DNA from: Sphingopyxis sp. 2PD
Lineage (GTDB): Bacteria; Pseudomonadota; Alphaproteobacteria; Sphingomonadales; Sphingomonadaceae
Reading direction: 5' to 3'
NCBI RefSeq assembly: GCF_005503695.1
Contig: NZ_SCMU01000021.1
Location: forward strand, 1-52,162
Length of the DNA: 52,162 nucleotides
The notes below the pieces were generated by a model, which was given only the letters and a program-made list of their open reading frames with translations, was not told where the DNA came from and searched no databases. Made by a program: the position numbers and the translations under genes. Every line of letters starts with the position of its first letter. Position 1 is the stretch's first letter. Below are positions 8,429-18,536 of the stretch, piece after piece.

Positions 8429-10615
8429 TCAGCGCCCGACCGGCGCCGACGCCTCGGGCAAATTGGCCTTGGTCCAGTTCGAGCGTTCGATGACATAGGC
8501 GCGGATCGCTTCGGCGTCTTGCGGGGTGAGCACCTTGGCGAAGCTCACCATGCCGCGCTCCTTCAGTGCGCCGTCGACGACCACGGCCTTCCACGCGTCG
8601 GCATTGGCCAGCGTTCCCGATACGCGAAGGTCGGGGGTGAAGCCGTTGCCGATCGCGCTATCGCCGTGACAGACCATGCAATAGCGCCCGAACTGCGCCT
8701 TGCCCGCCGCTACCTGCGCCGCGCTCGCGGTCATCGGCGGCGGGTTCCACGCCAGCGTCGTCGTCGCGGGCGGGGCGGGCAGTTTGGCGGTGCCGCCGAT
8801 CTTGAGCACGACCAGCCGCGGGATGTTCGGAATCTTGCGCGTCGCGCCGCCCGCCACCCCGGCGACGAGCGGGAAGGCGCCGCCCTTGCTGGTCATGAAC
8901 GCGACATATTGGACGCCGTTCACGCGGAAGGTCGAGGGGGCGCTGACGATCCCCGACTGCATGTCGAGATCGAGGAGTTGCTTGCCGGTGTCGGCGGTAT
9001 AAGCGCGGAAACGGCCGAGGCTGGTCCCCTGGAACACCAGATTGCCCGCGGTCGTCATTGTGCCGCCGTTCCACGCCGCGGGATGATCGACCGCCCACGC
9101 GACCTTGCCGGTGCGCGGGTCAAAGGCGACGAGGCGCCCGGTCGTCGCGGCGACCGCGGCGCGGAACGCCGCCTTGTCGTCAGGGAGCAGCGTGCCGGTC
9201 AGCGAGGTACCGACGTTGAACCCCAGCACCTTGCGCTTGTCGAGCTCGTTCATGTCCTGAAGATAGCCCTGCGGGATTTGCTGCGCCGGAATGTAAACGA
9301 GCCCGGTCGCGGGATTGTAGCTCATCGGGTGCCAATTGTGCGCGCCCAGCGCACCGGGGATCGCGATGAAGGGCTTGCCGGTCTTGTAGAAGCGCGCTTC
9401 GGGATTTTCGATCGGGCGGCCGGTCGCAAGGTCGTAACCGGTGGCCCAGTTGATCCTGTCGACGAACGGCTTGGCATCGATCAGCTTGCCGTTCGACCGG
9501 TCGATGGTGAAGAAGAAACCGTTCTTCGGCGCATGGTACAGCACCTTAGTCGGTGTGCCGTTCACCGTCTGCTCGGCGAGGATGATCGGCTGGGTCGCGG
9601 TATAGTCCCACGTTTCGCCCGGGGTTTCCTGATAGTGCCATTTATATTGGCCGGTCGCGGCATCGAGCGCGACGATCGACGAGAGGAACCAATTGTCGCC
9701 CTCGCCATTCGAGCGCGTGCCGTGGTTCCACGGATTGCCGTTGCCGACGCCAAGATAGATCTGGTCGAGATCCTTGTCGTAAACGATCGCGTCCCACACG
9801 GTGCCGCCGCCGCCCGACGTCTGCCACTCGCCCTTGTCGGACCAGGTGGCATTGGCCTTGGTCGCGAAAATCTCGTCGCTTGCGGCGCCGTCCTTGGCCT
9901 TAGTCGGGTTGGGCGCGGTGTAGAAGCGCCAGCGTTCCTTGCCGGTATCGGCGTCATAAGCGGTGACATAGCCGCGCACCCCGAATTCGGCGCCGCCGTT
10001 GCCGATCAGCACCATGTCCTTCACGACGCGTGGCGCGCCGGTGATCGTGTAGGGTTTGTCGGCGTCCACCGTCTGCGTCGACCACAGCTCGTTGCCGCTC
10101 TTGCGGTCGAGCGCGATCAGTCGCCCGTCGATCGTGCCGACGAAAACCTTGTCGCCCCACAGCGCGACGCCGCGGTTGACGACGTCGCAGCAGGCGTGAA
10201 CCGCGCGTTCGCCCGGAACCTTGGGATCGAATTTCCAGAGCGGCTTGCCGGTCGCGGCGTCCCAGGCGCTGACCTTCGACCAGGCGTGGCTGACATACAT
10301 CACCCCATCGACGACCACCGGGGTCGCTTCCTGGCCGCGGGCGTCCTCCAGATCGGCCGTCCAGGCGATGCCGAGTTCGCCGACATTCTTGTCGCTGATG
10401 TCGGTCAGCGGGCTGAAGCGTTGCTCGTCATAGCTGAAGCCGATCGCGCCCCAATCGTCGCCGCTGCCGCCGGTCTTAAGCAGGGTCTCGCTGGCTTTCT
10501 CGGCTTCGTCGAGCGCCGCGGTGCCCGAGAGGCTGTCGTTCTTCGACGCGTTGCATGAAGCCAATGCCAAAGTCGCGCCGCCGAGCAGCGCGGCCGTCCA
10601 GACCCGTTTCGCCAT
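8429..10615 (-). CDS. PQQ-dependent alcohol dehydrogenase with C-terminal cytochrome c (type II quinohaemoprotein)
   Basis: 728 residues. N-terminus MAKRVWTAALLGGATLALASC has a lipobox (LASC), so it is probably a lipoprotein rather than freely periplasmic as in classical type II enzymes. An eight-bladed PQQ propeller follows. HACCDVVNRG carries the vicinal cysteines next to PQQ, and LGVGNGNPWN gives the metal Asn. In GETWDYTATQ the catalytic Asp is followed two residues later by Thr, where lanthanide enzymes carry Asp, so Ca2+ use is predicted. The C-terminal domain has one haem c site, CMVCH (RYCMVCHGDSAIGNG). The start has GGGAGAG upstream. Substrates are likely primary alcohols; which ones cannot be told. 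A single-gene unit with its own terminator. Confidence 0.93.
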   Translation of the reverse strand: MAKRVWTAALLGGATLALASCNASKNDSLSGTAALDEAEKASETLLKTGGSGDDWGAIGFSYDEQRFSPLTDISDKNVGELGIAWTADLEDARGQEATPVVVDGVMYVSHAWSKVSAWDAATGKPLWKFDPKVPGERAVHACCDVVNRGVALWGDKVFVGTIDGRLIALDRKSGNELWSTQTVDADKPYTITGAPRVVKDMVLIGNGGAEFGVRGYVTAYDADTGKERWRFYTAPNPTKAKDGAASDEIFATKANATWSDKGEWQTSGGGGTVWDAIVYDKDLDQIYLGVGNGNPWNHGTRSNGEGDNWFLSSIVALDAATGQYKWHYQETPGETWDYTATQPIILAEQTVNGTPTKVLYHAPKNGFFFTIDRSNGKLIDAKPFVDRINWATGYDLATGRPIENPEARFYKTGKPFIAIPGALGAHNWHPMSYNPATGLVYIPAQQIPQGYLQDMNELDKRKVLGFNVGTSLTGTLLPDDKAAFRAAVAATTGRLVAFDPRTGKVAWAVDHPAAWNGGTMTTAGNLVFQGTSLGRFRAYTADTGKQLLDLDMQSGIVSAPSTFRVNGVQYVAFMTSKGGAFPLVAGVAGGATRKIPNIPRLVVLKIGGTAKLPAPPATTTLAWNPPPMTASAAQVAAGKAQFGRYCMVCHGDSAIGNGFTPDLRVSGTLANADAWKAVVVDGALKERGMVSFAKVLTPQDAEAIRAYVIERSNWTKANLPEASAPVGR

Positions 10616-10762
10616 CCCAAACTCTCCCGTTCGCCGTCTATCGTTGACGTTAACGTCAAGTCTGCGCGCGAAGGGACGCGGGTGCAAGGGGGAATATGCG
10701 GTGCGCGCGAAAGGCGCGCTTGGTCGCCGCCCCGGCTCAGGCGCGGGGCGACGAACGACCGA

Positions 10763-11083
10763 TCAAAGCGCGCTTTCGAGCCAGCCCTTGAGCGCGCTTT
10801 TGGGCGCCGCGCCAACCTTGGTGTCGGCGACTTCGCCATTTTTGAACAGGATCATCGTCGGGATGCCGCGCACGCCATATTTGGCGGGGGCGTTCGGGTG
10901 ATCGTCGATGTTGAGCTTCGCGATCACGACCTTTTCGCCCAGCTCGTCGGCGATTTCCTCGAGCGACGGGCCGATCATCTTGCACGGGCCGCACCATTCG
11001 GCCCAGAAATCGACCAGCACGGGGGTGTCGCTGTCGAGGACATCGGCCTGGAAGCTGTCGTCGCTGATTGCCTTGGTACCCAT
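10763..11083 (-). CDS. trxA: Thioredoxin
   Basis: 106 residues with the active site [11 protein letters not shown] (Cys31 and Cys34) and the cis-proline loop [11 protein letters not shown]. It is a cytoplasmic disulfide reductase recycled by thioredoxin reductase. The start at 11083 has AGGAG about 9 bases upstream. It is the last gene of the minus-strand addB-addA-trxA run, 64 bp after addA, an arrangement I recall in other sphingomonads. A GC-rich inverted repeat at about 10722-10754 may terminate transcription. Confidence 0.97.
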   Translation of the reverse strand: MGTKAISDDSFQADVLDSDTPVLVDFWAEWCGPCKMIGPSLEEIADELGEKVVIAKLNIDDHPNAPAKYGVRGIPTMILFKNGEVADTKVGAAPKSALKGWLESAL

Positions 11084-11147
11084 GATCAAAACTCCTGAAT
11101 TTCGCTTGGCCTTCAAGCTAAGGGCTTGCAGCCTCCGGCTCAAGGGC

Positions 11148-14100
11148 TCAACCGCCCAAATTCGCCTTGGTTGCCAGCAAGCCCGGCTTGTGCGCGTCGA
11201 GCAGCGCGTCGTCCAGGTCGATCAGCCGCGGCGCGGCGGTGTACAGCAAGGCGGCCGCGATCCGCCGCGACGGGAAAATTGCTGCCAGCGCATCGCGATA
11301 CGCCGCCATCTGGCGCAGATAGGCGGGCTGGACGTCCGACGCGCGGGCAGGGACATGGCGCCCGGTCTTGTAATCGATCACCGTCACGGCATCGTCGGTG
11401 ACCAGCAGCCGGTCGACGATCCCGGCGACCACCGCGCCGTCGACCACCGCCGACAGCGGCACTTCGGCGAGCGACCCCGGCCCGAACAGCGCGGCGTGTG
11501 CGGGGTCGTCCAGCACGGCCAGGACCTCGTCGACCATCATCGCGCGGTCTGCTTCCTCGAGATCGGCGGCTTGAACGCCTAGCCAGCGCCACGCAGCCGA
11601 GCGCCGCTGCTCGGGCGCCACCGGCGGCAGCCGCTCGAACAGCGCGTGGAGCAGCAGCCCGCGGTTCACCGCCGCGGCGCGCGCCGCGCCCTGCGGCACC
11701 GCTGCCACATCGTCTTCACCGAGCGCCGACGGCGCGAGCGGGCGCGGCGGGCGTGCTTCCTCGGGCGCCGCTTGCCGCGCCCAGTCGGGAACGACGACCG
11801 GCGGCGCCGCGGAGCGCGCTTTTGCCTTTGCAGCGCGCGTCTTGCCCTGCACCGCATGCACACGCTTCCGCCCCCAGCGCGGCCCGGCGTCCTGCCACTC
11901 GGCGCCCATATCGGCGAGCACCGCATCGACCGCGCTGTGCCAATTGTTCTGGGGAAGCTCGTCGCCTTTGCGCGTGCCGGCGACGACGAGCAATTCCTCG
12001 GCGCGCGTCATCGCCACATACAGCAATCGCCAATGCTCTTCGCGTTCGGCGGCTTCCTTGTCCTCATGCGCCTTGGCAATCGCGCCGTGCCGCTCCTCCT
12101 TGCCGAGCGCAAACACCGGCAATTTGTCCCAACCCGCCGCCGACAGGTCAAAATTCACCCGCCGCGGCTTCGGGTCGTCGGTCGCGTCGGCCAAGATGAC
12201 GATCGGCGCCTGCAAGCCTTTCGACCCGTGCACCGTCATCACGCGCACGACGTCGCCGCGCGCCTCGCTCTGGCGCTTGATCTCGGCGGTGCTCGCGGCG
12301 ATGTGCGACAGGAAGCCGAGCAGCGACGGCGCTTCCTGCCGCTCGAACGCCAGCGCCTGCGCGAGCAGTTCGTCGATCGGGTCGCGCGCCTCGCGCCCCA
12401 GCCGCTGATACAGCTTGCGCCGTCCATCGAGCGACCCCGACAATATGCGTTCCAGAAAGCGGAACGGCGTCGTGAAATCGCCCATGCCGAGCAGGCTGCG
12501 CAGCGCCGCCATCGTTGCGGGCGGTGCCTCCTCTTCGCGCGCGCGTAACTGTTCCCACAACGCCCGTTTCTGGCGGCCGTGGGCAAAGACAAACAGCTCG
12601 TCCTGGCTCCACCCGAACAGCGGCGAGACCAGCAGGCTGGCAAGGTTGAGGTCGTCGAGCGGTTGCACCGCAAAGCGCATCGCCGCGAGCAGGTCCTGCA
12701 CCGCCAGCGACTGCGTCAGCGAAAAACGATCGACCCCCGCGACTGGCACATGCAGCGACTGCAGCCGCGCGACGATCCGCGCCGCAACATCCTTGCGGCG
12801 GCGGACGAGGATCAATATGTCGCCCGGCGCCACCGGACGCCCGTCCTTGCCGTGCGCGATCCACTCGCGCACCTCGTCGGCGATAGCGCGAGAGAGCCGC
12901 AGGCTGGCGGCGTCGCTTGCGGCGGCCGACGTGTCGCGGGAAGCGCCGTCATCATCATCGCCATCAACGTCGCCGACGCCCTCATCCTCGGTATCGGCAT
13001 CAAGCGCCTTGCCCACCGGCAGCGGCGCCCACAGCTCGACGCGTCCGGCGCGGTCGCGGTTGAAATCGGCGGGAATGTGCGGCGGCTCGTCGCTGCCCAA
13101 GCCCATCAATTCGGTCGCCCCCGCCGCGATCCACGCATCGACGACGTCGAGCACCGCGGGGCTGGAGCGATAATTGGTGTCGAGATCGACATCCTCGAAC
13201 GGTTTGCCGCCCTCGGCCGCGCGCCTGGCAAAGCTCAGCCGCGCTGCCTCGAATGCCGCGGGCTCGGTGCCCTGAAAGCCGAAGATTGCCTGCTTGCGAT
13301 CGCCGACGGTGAACATCGTGCGGACCCGTTCGTCCTTGGCGCCCGCCCCGGCAAAAAACTCGCCGGCCAGCGAGGCGACGATCGCCCATTGCCGCGCGTT
13401 GGTGTCCTGCGCCTCGTCGACCAGGATATGGTCGGTGCGCTGATCGAGCTTGAAGCGCACCCAGTCGCCGAAGTCGCCCTGCGCCAGCAGATGCCCCGCG
13501 ATGCTGATCAGGTCATCGAAATCGGCGAGCCCGCGCTCGCGCTTCGCCAGCGCATAGGCCTCCGCAAAGCGGCTGCCCAGATCCCACGCCGCCGCCAGAT
13601 CGTCGGCGACCGCCATCGCGGTGGCGGTCGCGAGCAGGTCATCGGCCGCGGCGACGATGCGTTCGGCGGCGGCAAGGCAGCTGCGCATGCCGCCTTTGTC
13701 TTTGGTGTAATCGGCGCGCATGTCGCCGGTGCTGGTCAGGAAACAGCCGCGTACCGCGACCATCATCGCGGCGCGGCCGTGCGCATCGGCGCGGAACCAG
13801 TCGTCCATGATGTCGGCGCGGCCATCGCCGGTCTTGGTCCCCCAGCCGCGCCCGCTCGCAGCCACCGCCGCGATGTCGGCATCGGCAACCGCGCCGCCCG
13901 CCAGCGCCGCCGCCTGCCAGGTCAGCGGATCGCCCTGCGGTAGCCCCAGCTGCGCGCGCAGGTCCGCCGCGCGCGGCGCGAAGCGCGGGGCGTCCGCTGC
14001 AGTAAAGCTGCTCGCACAGCGCGCGAGGAAAGCAATCGCTGCATCCTGCCCCAATCGCTGCGACAGCATCGCGGCGATCGTCCGCATCGCATCGCCGTCG

Positions 14101-14621
14101 GCATCGGGACGCGCGAGCAATTGTCCGAGCACCTCGCGCTGCAACGCGCTCGCCTCGCTGTCCTCCAGCGCGCGAAAGCCCGGCAAGATTTTCGCCTCGA
14201 GCGGGAAGCTCGCGAGCAGGGTCTGGCAGAAGGCGTGGATCGTCTGCACCCGCACCGCGCCGCCGGGGCTGTCGATCACGGTGGCGAACAGCGACCGCGC
14301 GCGGTCGAGGATGCCCGGCTCGGCCCAGTCGGCGCCGAGCGCGGCGAGGTCGAGCCGCAGGTCGCCGTCGGCCATCCGCACCCACATCGCCAGCCGTTCG
14401 TGGATGCGGTGCGCCATTTCGGCGGCGCCCGCCTTGGTAAAGGTGATGCACAGGATCGCCTCGGGCGACACCCCCGCCAGCATCAGGCGCAGCACGCGCG
14501 CCGACAGCACCTGCGTCTTGCCCGTCCCCGCCGACGCGCCCAGCCAGACATGGTCGTGAGGCTGGGCCGCGGCGCGCTGCCCGCCGTCGAGCGTCTTGAG
14601 CAGCTTGTCGGGATCGATCAT
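11148..14621 (-). CDS. addA: AddA, helicase-nuclease subunit for double-strand break repair
   Basis: 1157 residues. An N-terminal UvrD-type helicase carries Walker [13 protein letters not shown] (about 28-39), [28 protein letters not shown] (Walker B), [11 protein letters not shown] and [11 protein letters not shown]. The C-terminal RecB-like nuclease carries [10 protein letters not shown]. AddAB resects DNA ends and loads RecA, replacing RecBCD in alphaproteobacteria. It overlaps addB by 4 bases (ATGA), so the two are translationally coupled. Its length is normal for the family and no frame damage is seen. Confidence 0.95.
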   Translation of the reverse strand: MIDPDKLLKTLDGGQRAAAQPHDHVWLGASAGTGKTQVLSARVLRLMLAGVSPEAILCITFTKAGAAEMAHRIHERLAMWVRMADGDLRLDLAALGADWAEPGILDRARSLFATVIDSPGGAVRVQTIHAFCQTLLASFPLEAKILPGFRALEDSEASALQREVLGQLLARPDADGDAMRTIAAMLSQRLGQDAAIAFLARCASSFTAADAPRFAPRAADLRAQLGLPQGDPLTWQAAALAGGAVADADIAAVAASGRGWGTKTGDGRADIMDDWFRADAHGRAAMMVAVRGCFLTSTGDMRADYTKDKGGMRSCLAAAERIVAAADDLLATATAMAVADDLAAAWDLGSRFAEAYALAKRERGLADFDDLISIAGHLLAQGDFGDWVRFKLDQRTDHILVDEAQDTNARQWAIVASLAGEFFAGAGAKDERVRTMFTVGDRKQAIFGFQGTEPAAFEAARLSFARRAAEGGKPFEDVDLDTNYRSSPAVLDVVDAWIAAGATELMGLGSDEPPHIPADFNRDRAGRVELWAPLPVGKALDADTEDEGVGDVDGDDDDGASRDTSAAASDAASLRLSRAIADEVREWIAHGKDGRPVAPGDILILVRRRKDVAARIVARLQSLHVPVAGVDRFSLTQSLAVQDLLAAMRFAVQPLDDLNLASLLVSPLFGWSQDELFVFAHGRQKRALWEQLRAREEEAPPATMAALRSLLGMGDFTTPFRFLERILSGSLDGRRKLYQRLGREARDPIDELLAQALAFERQEAPSLLGFLSHIAASTAEIKRQSEARGDVVRVMTVHGSKGLQAPIVILADATDDPKPRRVNFDLSAAGWDKLPVFALGKEERHGAIAKAHEDKEAAEREEHWRLLYVAMTRAEELLVVAGTRKGDELPQNNWHSAVDAVLADMGAEWQDAGPRWGRKRVHAVQGKTRAAKAKARSAAPPVVVPDWARQAAPEEARPPRPLAPSALGEDDVAAVPQGAARAAAVNRGLLLHALFERLPPVAPEQRRSAAWRWLGVQAADLEEADRAMMVDEVLAVLDDPAHAALFGPGSLAEVPLSAVVDGAVVAGIVDRLLVTDDAVTVIDYKTGRHVPARASDVQPAYLRQMAAYRDALAAIFPSRRIAAALLYTAAPRLIDLDDALLDAHKPGLLATKANLGG

Positions 14622-17600
14622 GCCGCCCCCCCGTCGGTCACGCCCGGATCGGGATCACCGCGCCCGAACCATTCGTCGCGGCGCATCAGCTGGTCGAAAT
14701 CGGGATAGCGTTTGGCGCTGTCGCCCGGAACGAACGGCTCCTGCCCCAGCAGGAAGCGCGCGCTGAGGTCAGCGAGGGCTTCGCGCGCCCGCTCGATCAC
14801 CGCTGCGGCGGTCGATGGCTTCGGCTTTTGACCCTTGATCACCTTGACCGCGCCATCGAGGCCCTTTTTGCGGTCGCGCTTCAACTCCCAATATTCGAAC
14901 GCCCCGACCGGCTCGGGCGCCAGATCGCCGAGCCCGGCTTCCTCGGCGATCAGCCCGAGCAGGCCGAGCTGGCTGTTCAACCCTTCGCCCGCCGACTTGG
15001 CCGACGGCGCGGCGCCGGTCTTGTAATCGACGATCGCCAGCGTACCGTCGGCGGCCTGATCGACGCGGTCGGCGGTGCCGCGCAGCATGATGCCGTCCAC
15101 CAGAAGCTTGCCGCTGACCTCATTGGCAACCGGCCAGCGCTCGTCGCGCGCCGCCCACACCCGCTCGGCGGCCCAGCGCAGCGACGGCTCGATGCGCGGC
15201 AGCCAGAAGGCGCGGCCCAGCGAATCGAGCGCCGGATCGGCGCGCAGCGCCGCGATCTCGGCATCGAACGCCGCCTCGCTCAGCCCCGCCGCCTGCCAGT
15301 CCTGCAGGAATTTATGCACCCGCGTGCCGAACCATTTGGCGTCGGGGCCGCTGCTCAGCGGCTCGAGTTCGCTCAACCGCAATATCTTCGCCGCGTAAAA
15401 GGCAAAGGGATCGCGCGCCAGCTGGTCGACCCCGGTGACGCTGATCCGGTCGGGGCGCGCCGAAAGGGGTGGCGACGGGCGCGGCCTGTCGGCGGGCTCG
15501 CTCTGCCCCGGCGGGACATCGAGCATCGCGGCGAGCGCGGTCACCGGCTGCCCGCCGAGCATCGCTTCGGGCAAGTCGCCCGCCAAGGCGGCGAGCCGCA
15601 GCCAGAAGCGCGACGCCACCGCCGGGTCGCCGCCGCTGCGCATCGCGCGCGTCACCACCACCGCGTGCGCCGCAAAGGCACCGGCGAAATCATGCGCCGC
15701 CATCCCCTGCTGCCGCTCGGGCGCGGCAAGACCCAGCATCCGCCGGATGCCGGGGGCGAGCCAGGGGTCGGGGCTTTGTTGCGGCGGCCAGCGCCCCTCG
15801 TCGAGCCCGCCCAAAATCATCAAATCGGCGCGCTGCAACCGCGCCTCCAGCAGACCCCATATGAACAGCCGCGGATGCCCGCCATAGGGCGGGCGGATGC
15901 TCTCGCCCGACATCAGATCGGCGAGCATCGCAGGAAAATCGGCGGGCGCGACCAGCGCCGGGCCATCGCCCTTCGCTAGCGCCCAGCGGTCGAACAGGTC
16001 GGACAAGGCGCGGCCCGCATGCCCCGTCCACGCCCCTTCGCCCGTGAGCCAGCCGAGCGCGTCCTGTAACGCGCCGAGCAGCACTGACGGCGGCGCGGGA
16101 ACGCCCGCCGCGAAAGGCGCAAGCATCGCGCTGAGCCCCATCGCCACCTCGTCCCACCAATCGGCGATCGCCAGCGCGGCGCCATGCCCGCGCCGGTCGC
16201 CATCGGCCGCAATCTCGCCGATCCGCGCCGTGACCCCCGTCCAGCCCGGCACCAACCCCGGCCCGCGCAGCACCAAATCGAGCCGCCGCACCTGATCGAG
16301 CCAGCCCAGCCGTCCTTCGCCCGCGCGCACCAGCGGATGCCCAAGCAGCGCGACCAGCCGCACCGGATCGAACGCCGCGGCAAATTCGGCGAGCAACAGC
16401 AGCAGCGCCCCCGGCGGCGTCTGCCCCAGCGGCTGCCCGGCGCTGTCGTCGACCGCGATGTCCCAGCGCGCGAGCGCCGCCGCGACGCGCTCGGCAAGCA
16501 GGCGGTCGGGGGTCACCAGCGCCGCGGTGCGCCCCGGCTCCTCCAACGCGCGCCGCATTATCAGTGCGATCCCCTGCGCTTCCTGCCCATCGTCGGCAAA
16601 GGTCGCGGCGCTGACCCCGGTCAGGCTGGGCGCGACATCGTCCGCCGCCTGCCAGCGCGCGGTATAGGCCGCGGGGGCAAAGAGTAGCGACAGAAAGGGC
16701 GCGCGTGCGTCGGAGCCGTCGAACGGCGACGTCGCGGCCCACGCGCCGACCTCGTCGCGTGCGATTCCCATGCGGGCAAGCAACAGCTTCAGATGATATT
16801 GCGGATGCGTTTCGAGCGGGCGCTCCCCCGGCTGATCGGGATCGGGCTTGACCGGCCCCAGCGCCTCCCATTCCTCCGCCGCCATGCCGAGGTCGAGCCC
16901 CGGCAGGACCACCATTCCATTGGGCAAATCGGCAACGGTGCGCAGCAACCGCGCGATCGCGGGCGCTGCGGTCGTCACCCCTGCGGCAACGACGAAGCGC
17001 CCCGGCGGCGTCGCGCGCCATCCGTCGCTGACCCGTGCAAGCAGCCGGTTGCGACGGTCGGCGCGGTCGATATGCCCGGTCGCGGCGAGCATCGCGGGCC
17101 AATGGTCGATCAACAGGCGCAGCCGCTGCCACGACGCCTGCCAGTGCCCCGCGAGATCGCCCAGCGCGGCTTCGATGTCGCCGAGCCGCGCCGGGGCGAC
17201 CTCTTCATAATGCAGCTGGTCGATCACCCGCCCCAGCCCTTCCGCAAGCTGGAACGCCGCCGCGCCGGTGATCGCCTCCTCACCCGCCGGATTGTGCCGC
17301 TCGATCAGCGCCGCCAGCATCAGCCGCCGCCGCAGCGGATCGATCGCGGGGGGGATCGGTTCGACCTCATCGATCGCATCGAGCGCCAGCGCGACGCTTT
17401 CATCAAGGTCGGCATCGCCGATCACCGCCAGCCGCGGCATCAGCAGCCCCGCCCCGCTGGCACGCACGAACGCGGCCTGCACTGCGCTCCGCGCGCGATT
17501 GCTCGGCAGCAGGATCAATCCTTCGGCGAGCCCCAAGGCGCCGTCGGCAAAGCGGTCGATCAGCCCGGCGACGAGCGCGTCGGCAAAGGCCCGCTGGACG

Positions 17601-17632
17601 GGGATGGAAAAGACGGTGGGGGATGTCGTCAT
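14618..17632 (-). CDS. addB: AddB, nuclease/scaffold subunit of AddAB
   Basis: 1004 residues. The N-terminal part resembles a degenerate helicase (LILLPSNRARSAVQAAF), as expected for alphaproteobacterial AddB, where helicase activity resides in AddA. The C-terminal PD-(D/E)XK nuclease shows the catalytic LAIVDYKTGAAPS motif near residue 880. GLDEGRWPPQ around residue 610 is a typical AddB signature. It starts after a composite repeat that separates it from murU, and overlaps addA by 4 bases. Partner of AddA in the RecA-loading pathway. Confidence 0.93.
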   Translation of the reverse strand: MTTSPTVFSIPVQRAFADALVAGLIDRFADGALGLAEGLILLPSNRARSAVQAAFVRASGAGLLMPRLAVIGDADLDESVALALDAIDEVEPIPPAIDPLRRRLMLAALIERHNPAGEEAITGAAAFQLAEGLGRVIDQLHYEEVAPARLGDIEAALGDLAGHWQASWQRLRLLIDHWPAMLAATGHIDRADRRNRLLARVSDGWRATPPGRFVVAAGVTTAAPAIARLLRTVADLPNGMVVLPGLDLGMAAEEWEALGPVKPDPDQPGERPLETHPQYHLKLLLARMGIARDEVGAWAATSPFDGSDARAPFLSLLFAPAAYTARWQAADDVAPSLTGVSAATFADDGQEAQGIALIMRRALEEPGRTAALVTPDRLLAERVAAALARWDIAVDDSAGQPLGQTPPGALLLLLAEFAAAFDPVRLVALLGHPLVRAGEGRLGWLDQVRRLDLVLRGPGLVPGWTGVTARIGEIAADGDRRGHGAALAIADWWDEVAMGLSAMLAPFAAGVPAPPSVLLGALQDALGWLTGEGAWTGHAGRALSDLFDRWALAKGDGPALVAPADFPAMLADLMSGESIRPPYGGHPRLFIWGLLEARLQRADLMILGGLDEGRWPPQQSPDPWLAPGIRRMLGLAAPERQQGMAAHDFAGAFAAHAVVVTRAMRSGGDPAVASRFWLRLAALAGDLPEAMLGGQPVTALAAMLDVPPGQSEPADRPRPSPPLSARPDRISVTGVDQLARDPFAFYAAKILRLSELEPLSSGPDAKWFGTRVHKFLQDWQAAGLSEAAFDAEIAALRADPALDSLGRAFWLPRIEPSLRWAAERVWAARDERWPVANEVSGKLLVDGIMLRGTADRVDQAADGTLAIVDYKTGAAPSAKSAGEGLNSQLGLLGLIAEEAGLGDLAPEPVGAFEYWELKRDRKKGLDGAVKVIKGQKPKPSTAAAVIERAREALADLSARFLLGQEPFVPGDSAKRYPDFDQLMRRDEWFGRGDPDPGVTDGGAA

Positions 17633-17672
17633 ATGACCCGGTTATTCAAGGCTTGCCCGTGATGCGCAAGCC

Positions 17673-17810
17673 GCTCCTCCCTGTGGCGAAGCCATGGGGA
17701 GGTGGCAGCGCGAAGCGCTGACGGAGGGGCAGTGGCGCTAACGTCGCGGCCCCTCCACCACTTGCTTCGCAAGCGGTGTCCCTCCCCATCGCTGCGCGAC
17801 AGAGAGGAGC
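17673..17810. repeat. Composite palindromic intergenic repeat (family A)
   Basis: Outer arms GCTCCTCCCTGT and ACAGAGAGGAGC bracket inner motifs GCGCGAAGCGCTGACGGAGG and CCCCTCCACCACTTGC that match the elements at 57-214 and 48465-48657. It fills the 184-bp gap between murU and addB in an otherwise gapless minus-strand block, so it may affect downstream addB expression. Confidence 0.75.
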
Positions 17811-17816
17811 AAGTGG

Positions 17817-18536
17817 TCAAACCTCACTCAACGCGGCTTCGGTCGGCGCAATGCGCGCCGGGGTACCGACGTCGAACCATTGCCCCATATGCGACAATCC
17901 GTAGAGCCGCCCCGCCGCGATCGCACGGTCCCAAAGGATGTTCGTCGAAAACGCGCCCTCGGGCGCGCCGTCGAGCAGGCGCGGCGAGATCAGCTGGATG
18001 CCCGTGTAAACAAAGGGCGCGATGCGGCCGGGCTTGCGCCGCGACAGCTGGCCATTGGGGTCCATATGGAAATCGCCCTTGCCGCCGTGCCCGGTCGCAC
18101 TTGCCTGCCGAATGACCAGCAGCAGCGCGTCCATCCGATCGCCGTCCCAATGCCGCGCCAGATGCTGGATGCTGTCGACCGGCCCGTCGGTCCAGATATT
18201 GTCGCTGTTGACGATCAGGATCGGATCGCCGCTGAGCTGGGGCAGCGCCTTGACCATCCCGCCGCCCGTTTCGAGCAGCAGGTCGCGCTCGTCCGAAATG
18301 GCGATCGTGAACGCGCGTTTCTGCGCCGCCAGATGCGCTTCCAGCGCGTCGGCGAGATAATGGACGTTGACCACGACATGACCGACCCCCGCCGCCTCGA
18401 TGCGGTCGAGGCTATGGTCGATCAACGCCTTGCCCGCGACGCGCACCAGCGGTTTGGGGCGAGTGGCGGTCAGCGGGCGCATGCGCTTGCCGAGCCCCGC
18501 CGCCATCACCATCGCGCTTTCGATCCTGGTGGTCAT
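17817..18536 (-). CDS. murU: Nucleotidyltransferase, N-acetylmuramate-1-phosphate uridylyltransferase (MurU-like)
   Basis: 239 residues. The sugar-nucleotidyltransferase signature VMAAGLGKRMRPLTATRPKP is at the N-terminus, with LIVNSDNIW later as the metal-binding Asp region. In the MurU pathway the enzyme converts MurNAc-1-phosphate to UDP-MurNAc, recycling peptidoglycan and bypassing de novo synthesis. The assignment rests on its coupling to the upstream kinase amgK: the start ATG shares its A with the amgK stop (TGATG). A longer in-frame ORF upstream is a shadow within amgK. Absolute specificity is not proven from sequence. Confidence 0.88.
   Translation of the reverse strand: MTTRIESAMVMAAGLGKRMRPLTATRPKPLVRVAGKALIDHSLDRIEAAGVGHVVVNVHYLADALEAHLAAQKRAFTIAISDERDLLLETGGGMVKALPQLSGDPILIVNSDNIWTDGPVDSIQHLARHWDGDRMDALLLVIRQASATGHGGKGDFHMDPNGQLSRRKPGRIAPFVYTGIQLISPRLLDGAPEGAFSTNILWDRAIAAGRLYGLSHMGQWFDVGTPARIAPTEAALSEV

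Noticed and set aside
8519..10558. 679-residue plus-strand open frame opposite the quinohaemoprotein dehydrogenase
   Set aside because: The minus-strand enzyme is complete with haem and PQQ motifs, so this is a shadow.
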